A DNA stretch of 64,000 nt, taken from the NCBI RefSeq assembly GCF_024464595.1, contig NZ_JANHAW010000003.1:434001-498000 (forward strand). Direction: 5' to 3'. The DNA is from Halobellus litoreus (GTDB taxonomy: Archaea > Halobacteriota > Halobacteria > Halobacteriales > Haloferacaceae). Below the pieces are notes generated by a model. The model made no database searches. It was not told the origin of the DNA and saw nothing but the letters and a program-made list of their open reading frames with translations. Shown in pieces: positions 16,936-25,268 of the stretch; position 1 is the stretch's first letter; each line of letters opens with the position of its first letter. Both the position numbers and the translations under genes were made by a program.

Positions 16936-17650
16936 CGAGATACACCTCCTTGACCTGGGAGTTCTGAACGACGTTTTCCGGGGTGTCGGTCGTGAGCACT
17001 GACCCGTTGTGGAGAACCGTGATCCGGTCCGAAATCGCCCTGACCAGGTCGATGTCGTGTTCGACGATCAAGATCGCGTAGTCGCCGCGAAGCTCTTCGA
17101 GGATCTCCCTGACCTCGTTCGTCTCCGACTCGTTCAACCCGGCCGCGGGTTCGTCGAAGAGGATGACCTTCGAGTCCATCGCGAGCACCATCGCGATGTC
17201 GAGGAATCGTTTCTGCCCGTGAGGGAGGTTCCGCGCGACCGTGTCGAGTTGGTCTTCGAGGTGGGCCAGCTCGGCGACTCGCTGGATCTCCTCCGAGTAG
17301 TCGGCGTCGCGGTCGAGAACGCTACGGACGGTCCGCGTCGACTCGCGGACGGCGAGACGGAGGTGCTTTCTGACCGTCATCTCGGGAAAGTACTGGACGA
17401 CCTGGAACGACCGCCCGATCCCGCGGCGTGCGATCGTCGACGGGGAGAGGCCGACGAGGTCCTCGCCCTCGAATTGAATGGTGCCCCTCGTCGGAGTCAG
17501 CTCTCCGGTGATGAGGTTGACCGTCGTCGTCTTTCCGGCCCCGTTGGGACCGATGAGTCCGTGGATCTCGCCGGATCGGAGCTCCAGGTCGACGTCGTCG
17601 ACGGCGACGACAGAGTCGAACTTCTTCGTGAGTCCCTCGACCGAGAGCAT
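16928..17650 (-). CDS. livG: LIV-type ABC transporter ATPase (LivG family)
   Basis: An ABC ATPase with Walker [19 protein letters not shown], a LivG-specific middle segment GIGRSFQVVQYFPEMTV, a degenerate signature LPHGQKRFLDIAMVLA and Walker B KVILFDEPAAGLNESET. The start is set at the ATG before LSVEGLTKKF, the usual LivG N terminus. The frame stays open to a GTG at 17728, and a TATA-like box near 17766-17775 leaves that longer form possible. It is the first gene of the ATPase pair. Confidence 0.92.
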   Translation of the reverse strand: MLSVEGLTKKFDSVVAVDDVDLELRSGEIHGLIGPNGAGKTTTVNLITGELTPTRGTIQFEGEDLVGLSPSTIARRGIGRSFQVVQYFPEMTVRKHLRLAVRESTRTVRSVLDRDADYSEEIQRVAELAHLEDQLDTVARNLPHGQKRFLDIAMVLAMDSKVILFDEPAAGLNESETNEVREILEELRGDYAILIVEHDIDLVRAISDRITVLHNGSVLTTDTPENVVQNSQVKEVYLGE

Positions 17651-18016
17651 ACTATACCCCTCGGGTCCGTCGGGCGTCTGGTTTCCGGTCCGGATTCGGC
17701 CTGCAAGGGAGGCGCGAGATGTACTCACCCATTGTGGTTTCTTATCGGGAGGTTATCCCCGACCAGTATAATCCTTTTGTCAACTGCGGAACCGCTGTCA
17801 GGTTTGTCAGGATCACTGTGTGGCGACGGCGGCGTCGGTCTGTTTTTCGTCCACGTTCGTGACGCACCGAGAAAGGCGGTCCGAGGAGCGACCCCAACGT
17901 GTCACGGGAAGACCGCCCGGCCAGCTCCCCGAAAGAGACGGCACACACTGTCGCCCAACGGTCGAACGTATCGGCGTCAAAATATGTAGCCGAAGCGCGT
18001 AATCCAGAGTGTCAGG
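17651..18016. other. Intergenic region upstream of livG
   Basis: It holds a TATA-like sequence (minus strand GGATTATACTGG, about 17765-17776) as the probable livG promoter and a possible GTG-started N-terminal extension of LivG. I see no independent gene between it and the MetF stop at 18017. Confidence 0.45.
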
Positions 18017-18871
18017 CTATATTCGCTCGGTCCGCCAAGCTTCCGTGTCGGGGACCTGATTGAACGTGTAGACGTGGAGGCCGCGGATGTTGTACGTCGG
18101 ATCGTCGGCGTACGGTGCCAGCCCGTCGACAAGTTCGTCCGGCCGGTATCGACCGCGGGACCCGATGAACTGCTTGACGAAGCCGACGATTCCGGTCGTC
18201 TTCTTCAGAAATCGCACCGAGTCACCGACGCCGACCTTCTGGGAGATGCTCAGGAGCTTCTCGTACTTCATCACGCCCGGAATCCCGACTTCGACCGGGA
18301 GGTCGACGCCGCGGTCGCGAACCGTCTCGATCCATTCGAGGATGGTGTCGGGGTCGTAGCACAGCTGCGTGGCGATGTACGTCGCGTACGGGGCCTTCTT
18401 TTTCATCGCCTCTGCGAGCGTCTCGTCGTCGATGAATTCGTGGCCCTCGGGGTAGCCCGTGATACCGATCTCCTCGAACTCGTACTCCAGGTCGTCGAGC
18501 GCGAGGAGCATATCGTAGGCGGATTCGAACTCGCCGATCGGTTCCTCGCGGTCGCCGCCGGGGACGAAGATGTCGTCGATGCCGACCGCGGTCAATCGCT
18601 CGCAGATCTCCGCGAGGTGCTCGGGACCGCGGACGTACCGCGCGGAGACGTGCGGGACGACCTCGTAGCCCTGCTCTGCGGCTCGCTCGGCCGCGTCGAT
18701 CGTCGCCTCGAGCTCCAGCTGCGGCGAGGCGGTGATCGTGATCGTCGCGCCGTCCGGGAGGTGTGCGATCTCGTCGTCGAAGCTGTCGAACGGCATCAGC
18801 TCGAAGCGCGGCGACGCCAGAAGGTCTGACGGCGAGGATCCCCGAGCCGGACTGCGCGCCTCAGATGCCAT
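18017..18871 (-). CDS. metF: Methylenetetrahydrofolate reductase-like protein (MetF family)
   Basis: A 284-residue TIM-barrel flavoprotein of the MetF family. The N-terminal PRFELMPFDSFDD keeps the catalytic glutamate (Glu24) in the place of the FEFFPP motif of bacterial MetF, and VGIDDIFVPGGDREEP matches the strand before the flavin site. In bacterial lignin-monomer metabolism, methyl-THF formed by LigM is re-oxidised by MetF to methylene-THF, so its place directly after a LigM homologue (213 bp gap, same strand) is telling. A Shine-Dalgarno-like GGAGGGA lies 6-7 bases before the ATG. It is divergent from housekeeping MetF, so its direction and electron carrier are open. Confidence 0.85.
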   Translation of the reverse strand: MASEARSPARGSSPSDLLASPRFELMPFDSFDDEIAHLPDGATITITASPQLELEATIDAAERAAEQGYEVVPHVSARYVRGPEHLAEICERLTAVGIDDIFVPGGDREEPIGEFESAYDMLLALDDLEYEFEEIGITGYPEGHEFIDDETLAEAMKKKAPYATYIATQLCYDPDTILEWIETVRDRGVDLPVEVGIPGVMKYEKLLSISQKVGVGDSVRFLKKTTGIVGFVKQFIGSRGRYRPDELVDGLAPYADDPTYNIRGLHVYTFNQVPDTEAWRTERI

Positions 18872-19083
18872 CTGCGTCCCTCCGGGTCGTCGATCGGGTC
18901 GGTCGCGTGTGAGATGCCTGGGTGGCCGGTCCGTAGCCGAAGAAACCGCTCGCTGTGAACTGTCTCATCGTTCGGAAATTCGGACCGGTGATGAAAAAGG
19001 TTGTCTTGCACCGGCGATCGGACCCGGACGAACGAACCCGGAGCGGACGAACGAATCCGATGCCGACGCGACCGGTGCGCGCT

Positions 19084-20430
19084 TCACCGATTGTCGGTCG
19101 TGTATGGAACCGGGGCGACGGTCGTGGAAATATCCGTTTGCGCGTGGCGTTCGACTGCGGGATTCCGTCGCCCAGCGGGCTCGCCCCAGCGGAGTGAGAG
19201 TTCCGTCCCCCGCTCTGCGTGGTCGGAGTCGACGACCGCCAGTGAGATCACCGTCCGTTCGTTGTAGGTGTACGCCGCCCACGTCGACATCCCGACCCGC
19301 TCGTCGCCGTCGAGCACCGCGTCGTGGTGGGAGGCCGAGCGCCACGGCACGGGCAGGTCGAGGAACTTTTTGCTCGGTCCGTCGGCGAACAGCGACGCGA
19401 ACGTGTCGACGACGTCTGCGTCGTCCCATTCGAGCGTCACGAGCCGTCGCGAGGGATCGGTGGCTTCGGCCGCCAGGGCCTCCTTCCCGACGAAGTCGTG
19501 ATCGAAGTCGATCAGGCGATCGTAGCCCAACTCGACTGGCGTCACGTAGTAGTCGGTCACGTCGTCGGAGTCGAGGCTGCCGGCGATCGAGTAGTGAGCC
19601 TCCAAGCTGTGCGGGCCGAGCCACTCGCGGTAGTCGGCCATCGCCTCGCTGTCGTACACGGCCGGAAGCGGCATCCCGACCCAGCCGGAGACGACCGCCG
19701 AACTCCCGTAGCTCCTCGCGCCCAACTGTCTGATGCCACGCTCCGCGCCGGCGTCGAGGATCGTCGATCTGATCGCCTCGGCGTCGGCCCACGGACCCCA
19801 GAACTCGAAGCCGGCCTCGCCGGCCATTCCGTGTCGAAGCAGCGTCACCTCGCGGCCGTCGATCGAGACGTCGTCGAAGTGGAAGAAGCCCAGATCGGGA
19901 AGTGGCCCGTCGGTGACTTCGTCCATCAGCGCGACGGCCTCGGGTCCCTGGAGCTGGTACCGGTAGTTCGTGGGCGGACCGTCGCGGACGCCCGACGTCT
20001 CGGCGCGCTCGGTCCGCACGTCGTAATCGCCGGTCTCGACGTGGTACTGGACCCAGTTCGGCCCCTGGGGCGGTCCAACCAGGACGAACTCCCTGCGGTC
20101 GAGATTCAGGAGGATCCCGTCGCCGATGAGGTACCCCTCGGGGTTCGCGAGAACGAGCTGTTTCGCCGTTCCAGGCTCGAACCCCGAGAAGTCGTTGACG
20201 GCCAGGTGCGAGAACAGTTCGATCGCGTCGGGACCCTCCACCCGGAGGTCCACCATATGATGCGACTGGTCCGCGAACGATACCGTTTCCGCCCACGCGC
20301 GTTGTTCTTCGATCCAGTGGGTGTGCTCGTCGGGGACGTTCGGAAACCCGACCCAGCCGCCGCGGCTTCGCAACAGGTCGACGACGGAATCGGCGGACTG
20401 GAGGACGTCTTCCAGGCTCGAAACAGACAT
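19084..20430 (-). CDS. ligM: LigM-like tetrahydrofolate-dependent O-demethylase (copy 1)
   Basis: A 448-residue GcvT/aminomethyltransferase-fold protein. It has the length and block order of LigM/DesA aromatic O-demethylases rather than of glycine-cleavage T protein or DmdA. Matching blocks are FADQSHHMVDLRVEG, KQLVLANPEGYLIGDGI, NWVQYHVETGDYDV, LLRHGMAGEAGFEFWGP, DYYVTPVELGYD and KKFLDLPVPW. By alignment from memory with Sphingobium SYK-6 LigM, catalytic Tyr247 corresponds to Tyr241 here, while substrate-carboxylate Arg122 is replaced by Pro120 (VGPPQGPNW) and Tyr31 by Phe29. The expected reaction moves a methyl group from an aryl methyl ether to THF. MetF follows on the same strand; a thioesterase gene is divergent. 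The start at 20430 removes a basic 11-residue extension. Confidence 0.88.
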   Translation of the reverse strand: MSVSSLEDVLQSADSVVDLLRSRGGWVGFPNVPDEHTHWIEEQRAWAETVSFADQSHHMVDLRVEGPDAIELFSHLAVNDFSGFEPGTAKQLVLANPEGYLIGDGILLNLDRREFVLVGPPQGPNWVQYHVETGDYDVRTERAETSGVRDGPPTNYRYQLQGPEAVALMDEVTDGPLPDLGFFHFDDVSIDGREVTLLRHGMAGEAGFEFWGPWADAEAIRSTILDAGAERGIRQLGARSYGSSAVVSGWVGMPLPAVYDSEAMADYREWLGPHSLEAHYSIAGSLDSDDVTDYYVTPVELGYDRLIDFDHDFVGKEALAAEATDPSRRLVTLEWDDADVVDTFASLFADGPSKKFLDLPVPWRSASHHDAVLDGDERVGMSTWAAYTYNERTVISLAVVDSDHAERGTELSLRWGEPAGRRNPAVERHAQTDISTTVAPVPYTTDNR

Positions 20431-20506
20431 AACGATGAGTCGAACCCTCGGGCGAACGGTCATAACTGTTTCTAGTGAGAAACCGACACGGCAGTCGCCT
20501 GAGAAA

Positions 20507-20517
20507 ATTATTTATAT
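20507..20517 (+). promoter_or_regulatory. TATA-like promoter for the thioesterase gene
   Basis: ATTATTTATAT lies 22-32 bp before the ATG at 20539, giving a near-leaderless transcript. It sits in the 108-bp divergent region shared with the LigM-like gene, so one regulator could control both. Confidence 0.6.
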
Positions 20518-20538
20518 CAGTGAAGGAAATCAGGAACG

Positions 20539-20934
20539 ATGTTCGAGTACGAATGGAAGTGCGCCTGGGGAGACGCCGATCCCCACGGTATCGCCTACTA
20601 TCCGAACCTCGTCGACGCGATGCACCGCGCCGGGGAGGAGTTTATGGACGACCGCGGAGTGGCTTACTGGGACATTCCGGAGGATTACGGCGTTCACCTG
20701 CCGATCGTTTCGATGGACACCGACTTCAACCGCCCCGTGACCGTCGGCGACGTGGTTCGGATCACGGTCGAACCCGACGTGGGATCGAAGAGCCTCGGGA
20801 TGGAGTTGACGGGGCGCGACGACGACGGAAACGCCCTTTTCACCGGAGACGAGCGCCACGTCTGCGTGTCGAAAGCCGACAACGAACCGCAGGAACTGCC
20901 GGAAGCGGTGAGAGACGCCATCGACGACGATTGA
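20539..20934 (+). CDS. Hotdog-fold acyl-CoA thioesterase (4-hydroxybenzoyl-CoA thioesterase family)
   Basis: A 131-residue single hotdog domain. The N-terminal WGDADPHGIAYYPNLVDAMH matches the active-site segment of 4-hydroxybenzoyl-CoA thioesterases (W/F-x-D-x-D-x-x-G-I-x-Y-Y-P-x), with the catalytic Asp in place. Such enzymes release a free acid from an aryl- or acyl-CoA. It is one of the few plus-strand genes in the cluster and is divergent from the LigM-like gene. With two CoA ligases nearby, it supports a route in which aromatic CoA thioesters are made and later hydrolysed, or it recycles trapped CoA. Confidence 0.88.
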   Translation: MFEYEWKCAWGDADPHGIAYYPNLVDAMHRAGEEFMDDRGVAYWDIPEDYGVHLPIVSMDTDFNRPVTVGDVVRITVEPDVGSKSLGMELTGRDDDGNALFTGDERHVCVSKADNEPQELPEAVRDAIDDD

Positions 20935-21201
20935 GGGTACGACAGCGATACGTCTCACGCCAGGCAAGTAAATCGCAGCGGGTAGAAGAGAAGCGCGACC
21001 CGCAAACGTGCCGCGACGACTCCAAAAAATTCCAGCACCGAGGCATCCCACGGACCGTCGCCGAAGGCACAGACACCGCCGACGATCACCGGGGCTTCGC
21101 TCCATCGGTCCGCGCGTTTGGGGGTTCACAACGTCGGGAACATCTGAAGGGTCACGAGTACCCGAGGTCAGCGATGCGGAACGCACGTATGCGGGGCGGG
21201 G

Positions 21202-21963
21202 TCAGTTCCCGTACTGGTAGTTGATCGTGACCTTGTTCGTCATCTCCTGCAGTTTCTGAACGATCTCCTCCCGATACGTCGAGTCCCGAATGCGGCCCGT
21301 CGGCACGACGATGCCGAACGAGCCGAGGATCTCGTCGTCGATGATGATAGGCACCGCAGCCATCCCCATCCCGATGACCTGTTCGTCCCAGTCGACGGCG
21401 TAACCGTCCTCTCGAATCTGTTCGAGTTCGCGTTTCAGCGTCGCCGGGTCCGTGATCGTCTGGTCGGTCCGCTGTTCGAGCCCCCGCTCGTCGATGATCT
21501 CGTCGATCCGCTCCTCCGGGAGGTACGCGAGGATCGCCTTCCCGGTGGCGACGGTGTGGAGCGGGGTCGTCGCACCCGAGTACGTCCCGAGGTTGAGGGC
21601 CTGCCTGCCCTCTTCCTGGTGATACACCAGCGCTCGGCCGTCGTTTTCGACCGTCAGACCGACCAGCTCGTCGGTCTCGGAGACGACCTGTTTCATCTCC
21701 GGCTTCGCCACCTGATACAGTCGGTTCCGATACTTCATCTTCCCGCCGATCGTGATGAAGTACGAACTGAGACGGTACTCCCCGTTCTCCCGGGAGACGA
21801 ACGGCGTCTGATTCAGCGAACGGAGATAATCGTACGCGGTGCTGTCGGGCAGCTCTAAGCGGGCAGCGATTTCGGAGGGACCGGCACCGTCCAGTTCCCA
21901 GAGCAAGTCCAGGACCTCGAACGCTCGCGCGACGGTGGTGAGCGGCGTACGGTCAGTGGGCAT
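21202..21963 (-). CDS. IclR family transcriptional regulator
   Basis: A 253-residue regulator of normal IclR length. It has an N-terminal winged helix (residues about 10-70: TTVARAFEVLDLLWELDG, PSEIAARLELPDSTAYDYLR, RENGEYRLS) and a C-terminal GAF-like effector domain (LVGLTVENDGRALVYHQEEG, TVATGKAILAYLPEERIDEI). IclR proteins often control aromatic catabolism in response to pathway intermediates. It is the only pathway-type regulator between the two LigM-like genes, so it is the best candidate for control of the whole region. The start was set at the ATG before PTDRTP; the longer open frame codes for a basic, unrelated 101 residues. Confidence 0.93.
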   Translation of the reverse strand: MPTDRTPLTTVARAFEVLDLLWELDGAGPSEIAARLELPDSTAYDYLRSLNQTPFVSRENGEYRLSSYFITIGGKMKYRNRLYQVAKPEMKQVVSETDELVGLTVENDGRALVYHQEEGRQALNLGTYSGATTPLHTVATGKAILAYLPEERIDEIIDERGLEQRTDQTITDPATLKRELEQIREDGYAVDWDEQVIGMGMAAVPIIIDDEILGSFGIVVPTGRIRDSTYREEIVQKLQEMTNKVTINYQYGN

Positions 21964-22713
21964 ACCGGAGGAAGGCCGTGAAGCGTGTTGAATATTCCGA
22001 TTTTTCCGGACAGATAGGGACGATCCAGCGCGGTCCGCCGGTCGACGGTCACGGTTCGTCGGATAGTGGACGCCGGAAGCGGGGCGGAATCCACCGGTTG
22101 CCCGTGGTCCGCCGGAGCGGTTCCATCCAGCGAACCACCGGACGACTCCGGGAAGCGGGCCCCAGAGCCGACCTCTCGGTGCCTTCTCGCTCGTACGCCA
22201 CCCAGCCGGGATGAGTTCGTTCCATAGGACGTTCCGAGTAGTTGCGATCATATCGGAAATATACAAATGAATGATTATGATATTCCAAACGGGGGGTCGG
22301 CGTAGATGGAGGAGAATCGGCTTAGAGGTGCTAGAGGGCCCGAAACAGCCGGGTGTTGCGAAATTTTACTGCTTATTCAAAGCGCGGCGAATCGCCTCCA
22401 GCGAAGGGTGTCGATCGTTCGCCGTACGAGGATCTACTATATTCGGCCCAGAACCGCATAGAAATAACACGAGTACGCCTGTGATTTTCAGTAGTTTTCG
22501 GTCGCTGAGGCTCCATCTGACCGAAAACAGTGCGAAAAATAGTCCCGGTCATATCGGATTGGTTCGTTTTCTGAAACGAGTTCCACCGTCGATATCGCGT
22601 CGAATCAGCCCCAGCGAGGACTGGAGACAGGGCTAAAATTCGGTTATTTCACGAGCATATCGGACGGTACACCAAAGCGGATAATATGTAGTCAGATCGG
22701 CCTGGCCAGTGTA
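21964..22713. other. Long non-coding gap with lower GC
   Basis: About 750 bases between the IclR start and the hydroxyacid dehydrogenase stop hold no convincing gene. Open frames in it are short and basic. The part from about 22250 to 22700 is visibly AT-richer. A TATA-like stretch at about 22235-22265 could belong to the IclR transcript with a long leader. This is the largest empty stretch in the left catabolic region. Confidence 0.5.
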
Positions 22714-23670
22714 CTAGCCCCTGACCGGGACGTAGCGGTCGAGAACGGGTTCACCGGCGAACAGGCGGGTGACGTTCTCAGCGAGTTGATCGATGTTGCC
22801 GCGGCGACACTCGTCGGTCATCGCCGCGACGTGCGGGGTCGTCACCACGTTTTCGAGCGTCAGCAGTGGGGAGTCGGATCCGAGGGGTTCGTCCTCGAAA
22901 ACGTCGAGCCCCGCACCGCCGATCTCGTCCGACTGAAGCGCTTCGACGAGGGCGCTCTCGTCGACGACGGGGCCGCGGGAGACGTTGACGAGAACGGCGT
23001 CGTTCCCCATCCGACGCAGTTCGGACGATCCGATCAGATGCCGCGTCTCGTCGGTCAGTTCCGGAGAGAGGATCACGAAGTCGCTCCCCTCGAGGAGAGC
23101 CTCGAATGGCCTGATCTCGGCGTCGGCGAGTTCCGCGTCGATAGTCGGGACGTAGGGATCGTGGACCAGCACGTCGACGTCGAACCCCGAGAGGAGCTTG
23201 CCGACCCGTTTGCCGACGTTGCCGAAGCCGACGAGGCCGACGGTCGATCCGGAGAGCCGCGTTCCCAGCGGATACTCGTCCCGCCACCGCCCCTCCGAGA
23301 GGAGGTTCCCGGCCGTCGGAAGCCTGCGGGCGCACGCGAGCGTGAGACAGAGCGCGTGTTCGGCGACAGACAGCGCGTTGTGGCCGGGCGTGTGCGTGAC
23401 GGTGACTCCGTGCTCTCGGGCGGCGTCGAGGTCGACAGAATCGATACCCGTTCCGAGTTTCCCGATCAGTTTGAGCCGATCGGCCGCCGCGATGACGTCG
23501 CGAGTGAGCGGGACGCGGGACGTGACCAGAAGAACGTCGTAGTCGTCGACGACGTCGAGGAGCGCGTCTTCGTCGCCGTCGACGCCGACAGTCGTCTCCC
23601 AGGTGTCGTCGAGGTGGTCAAGCAGTCGGTCGGTCGGGGTGATGTCCTGATCGATCAGCGCGCGTGTCAT
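22714..23670 (-). CDS. D-isomer-specific 2-hydroxyacid dehydrogenase family protein
   Basis: A 318-residue NAD(P)-dependent dehydrogenase. It has the Rossmann motif GLVGFGNVGKRVGKLL, the catalytic Arg in VNVSRGPVVDE, Glu in GLDVFEDEPLG and His in VTTPHVAAMT. The family reduces 2-oxoacids or oxidises D-2-hydroxyacids (glycerate, phosphoglycerate, lactate and similar). It lies 116 bp after the second LigM-like gene on the same strand, third in a CoA ligase - LigM - dehydrogenase order. The open frame runs much further upstream, but that part is antisense-free overlap with the LigM-like gene in another frame, so the ATG before TRALIDQD was chosen. Confidence 0.9.
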   Translation of the reverse strand: MTRALIDQDITPTDRLLDHLDDTWETTVGVDGDEDALLDVVDDYDVLLVTSRVPLTRDVIAAADRLKLIGKLGTGIDSVDLDAAREHGVTVTHTPGHNALSVAEHALCLTLACARRLPTAGNLLSEGRWRDEYPLGTRLSGSTVGLVGFGNVGKRVGKLLSGFDVDVLVHDPYVPTIDAELADAEIRPFEALLEGSDFVILSPELTDETRHLIGSSELRRMGNDAVLVNVSRGPVVDESALVEALQSDEIGGAGLDVFEDEPLGSDSPLLTLENVVTTPHVAAMTDECRRGNIDQLAENVTRLFAGEPVLDRYVPVRG

Positions 23671-23786
23671 ACGTCGCCCGAGGGGCCTGGGGTACTTTGC
23701 AGTTACCACCTCAGGTGACGTGGTCTCGAAAAATGGATCGAACCGGGCGACAGGTCCGCAGGTGGATTGGTCAGTCGGGAGCCGAG

Positions 23787-25142
23787 TTATCGGCTGTCTT
23801 CGGTGTAGGGTGCCGTCGCGACGGTCGCGCGGATCTCGGTCTGCTCGTGACGTTCGACCCGCTTGTTCGTGTTGTCCTCGGGTTCGCCCCAGACGAGCGT
23901 GATCTCGGTGCCGGGTTCGGCGTACTCGCTGTCGACAACGCCCAGCGAGATCAGCTCGCGCTGGTTGTAGATGTAGGACTTGTCCGTGGAGACGCCGACC
24001 TGTTCGCCGTTCTCGTCGAGCACCTTGTCGTAGTGACACGCCGAGGAACGCGGGTGCGGAAGCCGCATAAACTTCTTCGTCGGGCCGTCGCGGAACAGCG
24101 ACGCGAAGACGTCGACGACGTCCTCGTCGTTCCAGACGAGCGTGACCTTCTCGCGGTCGGGGTCGCCCGCTTCCGCGGCCAAGGCCTCGCTGCCGCAGTA
24201 GTCGGCGTTCGTGTCGATGATGTGGCCGTAGCCGAGTTCCGTCGGCGTGAAGTAGTAGTCGGTGATGTCGTCGGACTCGAAGCTGCCGCCGATCGAGAGC
24301 AGGCCGTCGCCGACGTCGAGCCACTCGAGGTAGTCCTCCATCCCCTCTTCGAAGATGGCGGGGACGACGAGCGGGATCCAGCCCAGGATCGCGTTCGGCG
24401 TCTGGTAGCTCTCGGCACCGAGGTGCTTGATGTCGTACTCTTCGCCGGCGTCCATAAAGATCTCCTTGATCTCCTCACCCTCCTCGTAGGGGCCCCAGAA
24501 CTCGTATCCGGCCTCGCCGGCCATTCCGTGGCGGAGGATGTTGACGTCGTGGCCCTGGATGGAGATGCTGGTGTGGTTGAAGAAGCCGAGGTCCGGCAGC
24601 GGCTCGTCGGCGACGTCCCGCATTACGTCGATCGCGTCGGGACCCTGCACTTGGAACCGGTAGTAGGTGGGATCCTCGTCCATCGTGACGGGGCGGGGTT
24701 GCATCTCCGCCTCGAGATCGTAGTCGCCAGTTTCGGCCTGGTACTGGAGCCAGTTGTGCGCGGCGGCGCCGCCGACGCTCAGGAACTTGTCCTCCTCGAG
24801 GTGGAACCAGATCGCGTCGCCGATGAACTTCCCGTTGGGGTTGGCGACGACGAGCTGTTTCGCCTTGCCGGGCTCGGTGTTGTCGAATTTGTTGACGGCG
24901 TAGTCGCGATAGAAGTCGAGCGCGTCGGGACCCTCGACGTAGTGATCCGTCATGTGGTACGACTGGTCCGCGAAGCCGACGGACTCCCGCCAGGAACGCT
25001 GTTCTTCGATCCAGTTGGTGATCTCGTCAGGGACCTTGGTGAACTTCCCGACGCCGAGGTCGCGCATAAGTTCGACCGGACTGCCCGCCTTGTCGGCGGC
25101 CGCTGACATACTGTCGCTGAAAGACCACGATCGTTCGCTCAT
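23787..25142 (-). CDS. ligM: LigM-like tetrahydrofolate-dependent O-demethylase (copy 2)
   Basis: A 451-residue paralogue of the protein at 19084-20430. It has the same blocks: FADQSYHMTDHYVEG, KQLVVANPNGKFIGDAI, NWLQYQAETGDYDL, ILRHGMAGEAGYEFWGP, DYYFTPTELGYG and KKFMRLPHP. Tyr246 lies in LGAESYQTP, at the place of catalytic Tyr247 of SYK-6 LigM (alignment from memory). The carboxylate-binding Arg122 position is Gly125 (SVGGAAAHNW). The two copies are diverged enough to suggest different methoxyl substrates, as LigM and DesA have in bacteria. It lies between a CoA ligase and a hydroxyacid dehydrogenase on one strand, with its own TATA-like box. Confidence 0.88.
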   Translation of the reverse strand: MSERSWSFSDSMSAAADKAGSPVELMRDLGVGKFTKVPDEITNWIEEQRSWRESVGFADQSYHMTDHYVEGPDALDFYRDYAVNKFDNTEPGKAKQLVVANPNGKFIGDAIWFHLEEDKFLSVGGAAAHNWLQYQAETGDYDLEAEMQPRPVTMDEDPTYYRFQVQGPDAIDVMRDVADEPLPDLGFFNHTSISIQGHDVNILRHGMAGEAGYEFWGPYEEGEEIKEIFMDAGEEYDIKHLGAESYQTPNAILGWIPLVVPAIFEEGMEDYLEWLDVGDGLLSIGGSFESDDITDYYFTPTELGYGHIIDTNADYCGSEALAAEAGDPDREKVTLVWNDEDVVDVFASLFRDGPTKKFMRLPHPRSSACHYDKVLDENGEQVGVSTDKSYIYNQRELISLGVVDSEYAEPGTEITLVWGEPEDNTNKRVERHEQTEIRATVATAPYTEDSR

Positions 25143-25167
25143 AGTAGTGCAGCCTAATGGAGAGACG

Positions 25168-25180
25168 TATTGTACTTAAG
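25168..25180 (-). promoter_or_regulatory. TATA-like promoter for LigM-like copy 2
   Basis: Minus-strand CTTAAGTACAATA lies 26-38 bp before the ATG at 25142, in the short gap after the CoA ligase gene. It suggests that the demethylase can be transcribed apart from the ligase. Confidence 0.5.
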
Positions 25181-25268
25181 GTTTAGGTAAAATAGGCGCG
25201 TTCTCCGGGGAATGTTTCCGCCAACGGGCGTGTGGCAATCGTCGACAGAAAATAGTATATAAAAGCTA

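Noticed and set aside
22271-22636. A 121-codon plus-strand frame in the gap upstream of IclR.
   Set aside because: Basic, Arg/Ser-rich, no domain, no promoter. Unlikely to be a haloarchaeal protein.
19084-25142. Assignment of the two GcvT-fold proteins as glycine-cleavage T proteins or DMSP demethylase.
   Set aside because: They are about 450 residues, longer than GcvT or DmdA (about 370), and share the specific LigM blocks. No gcvH or gcvP is near.
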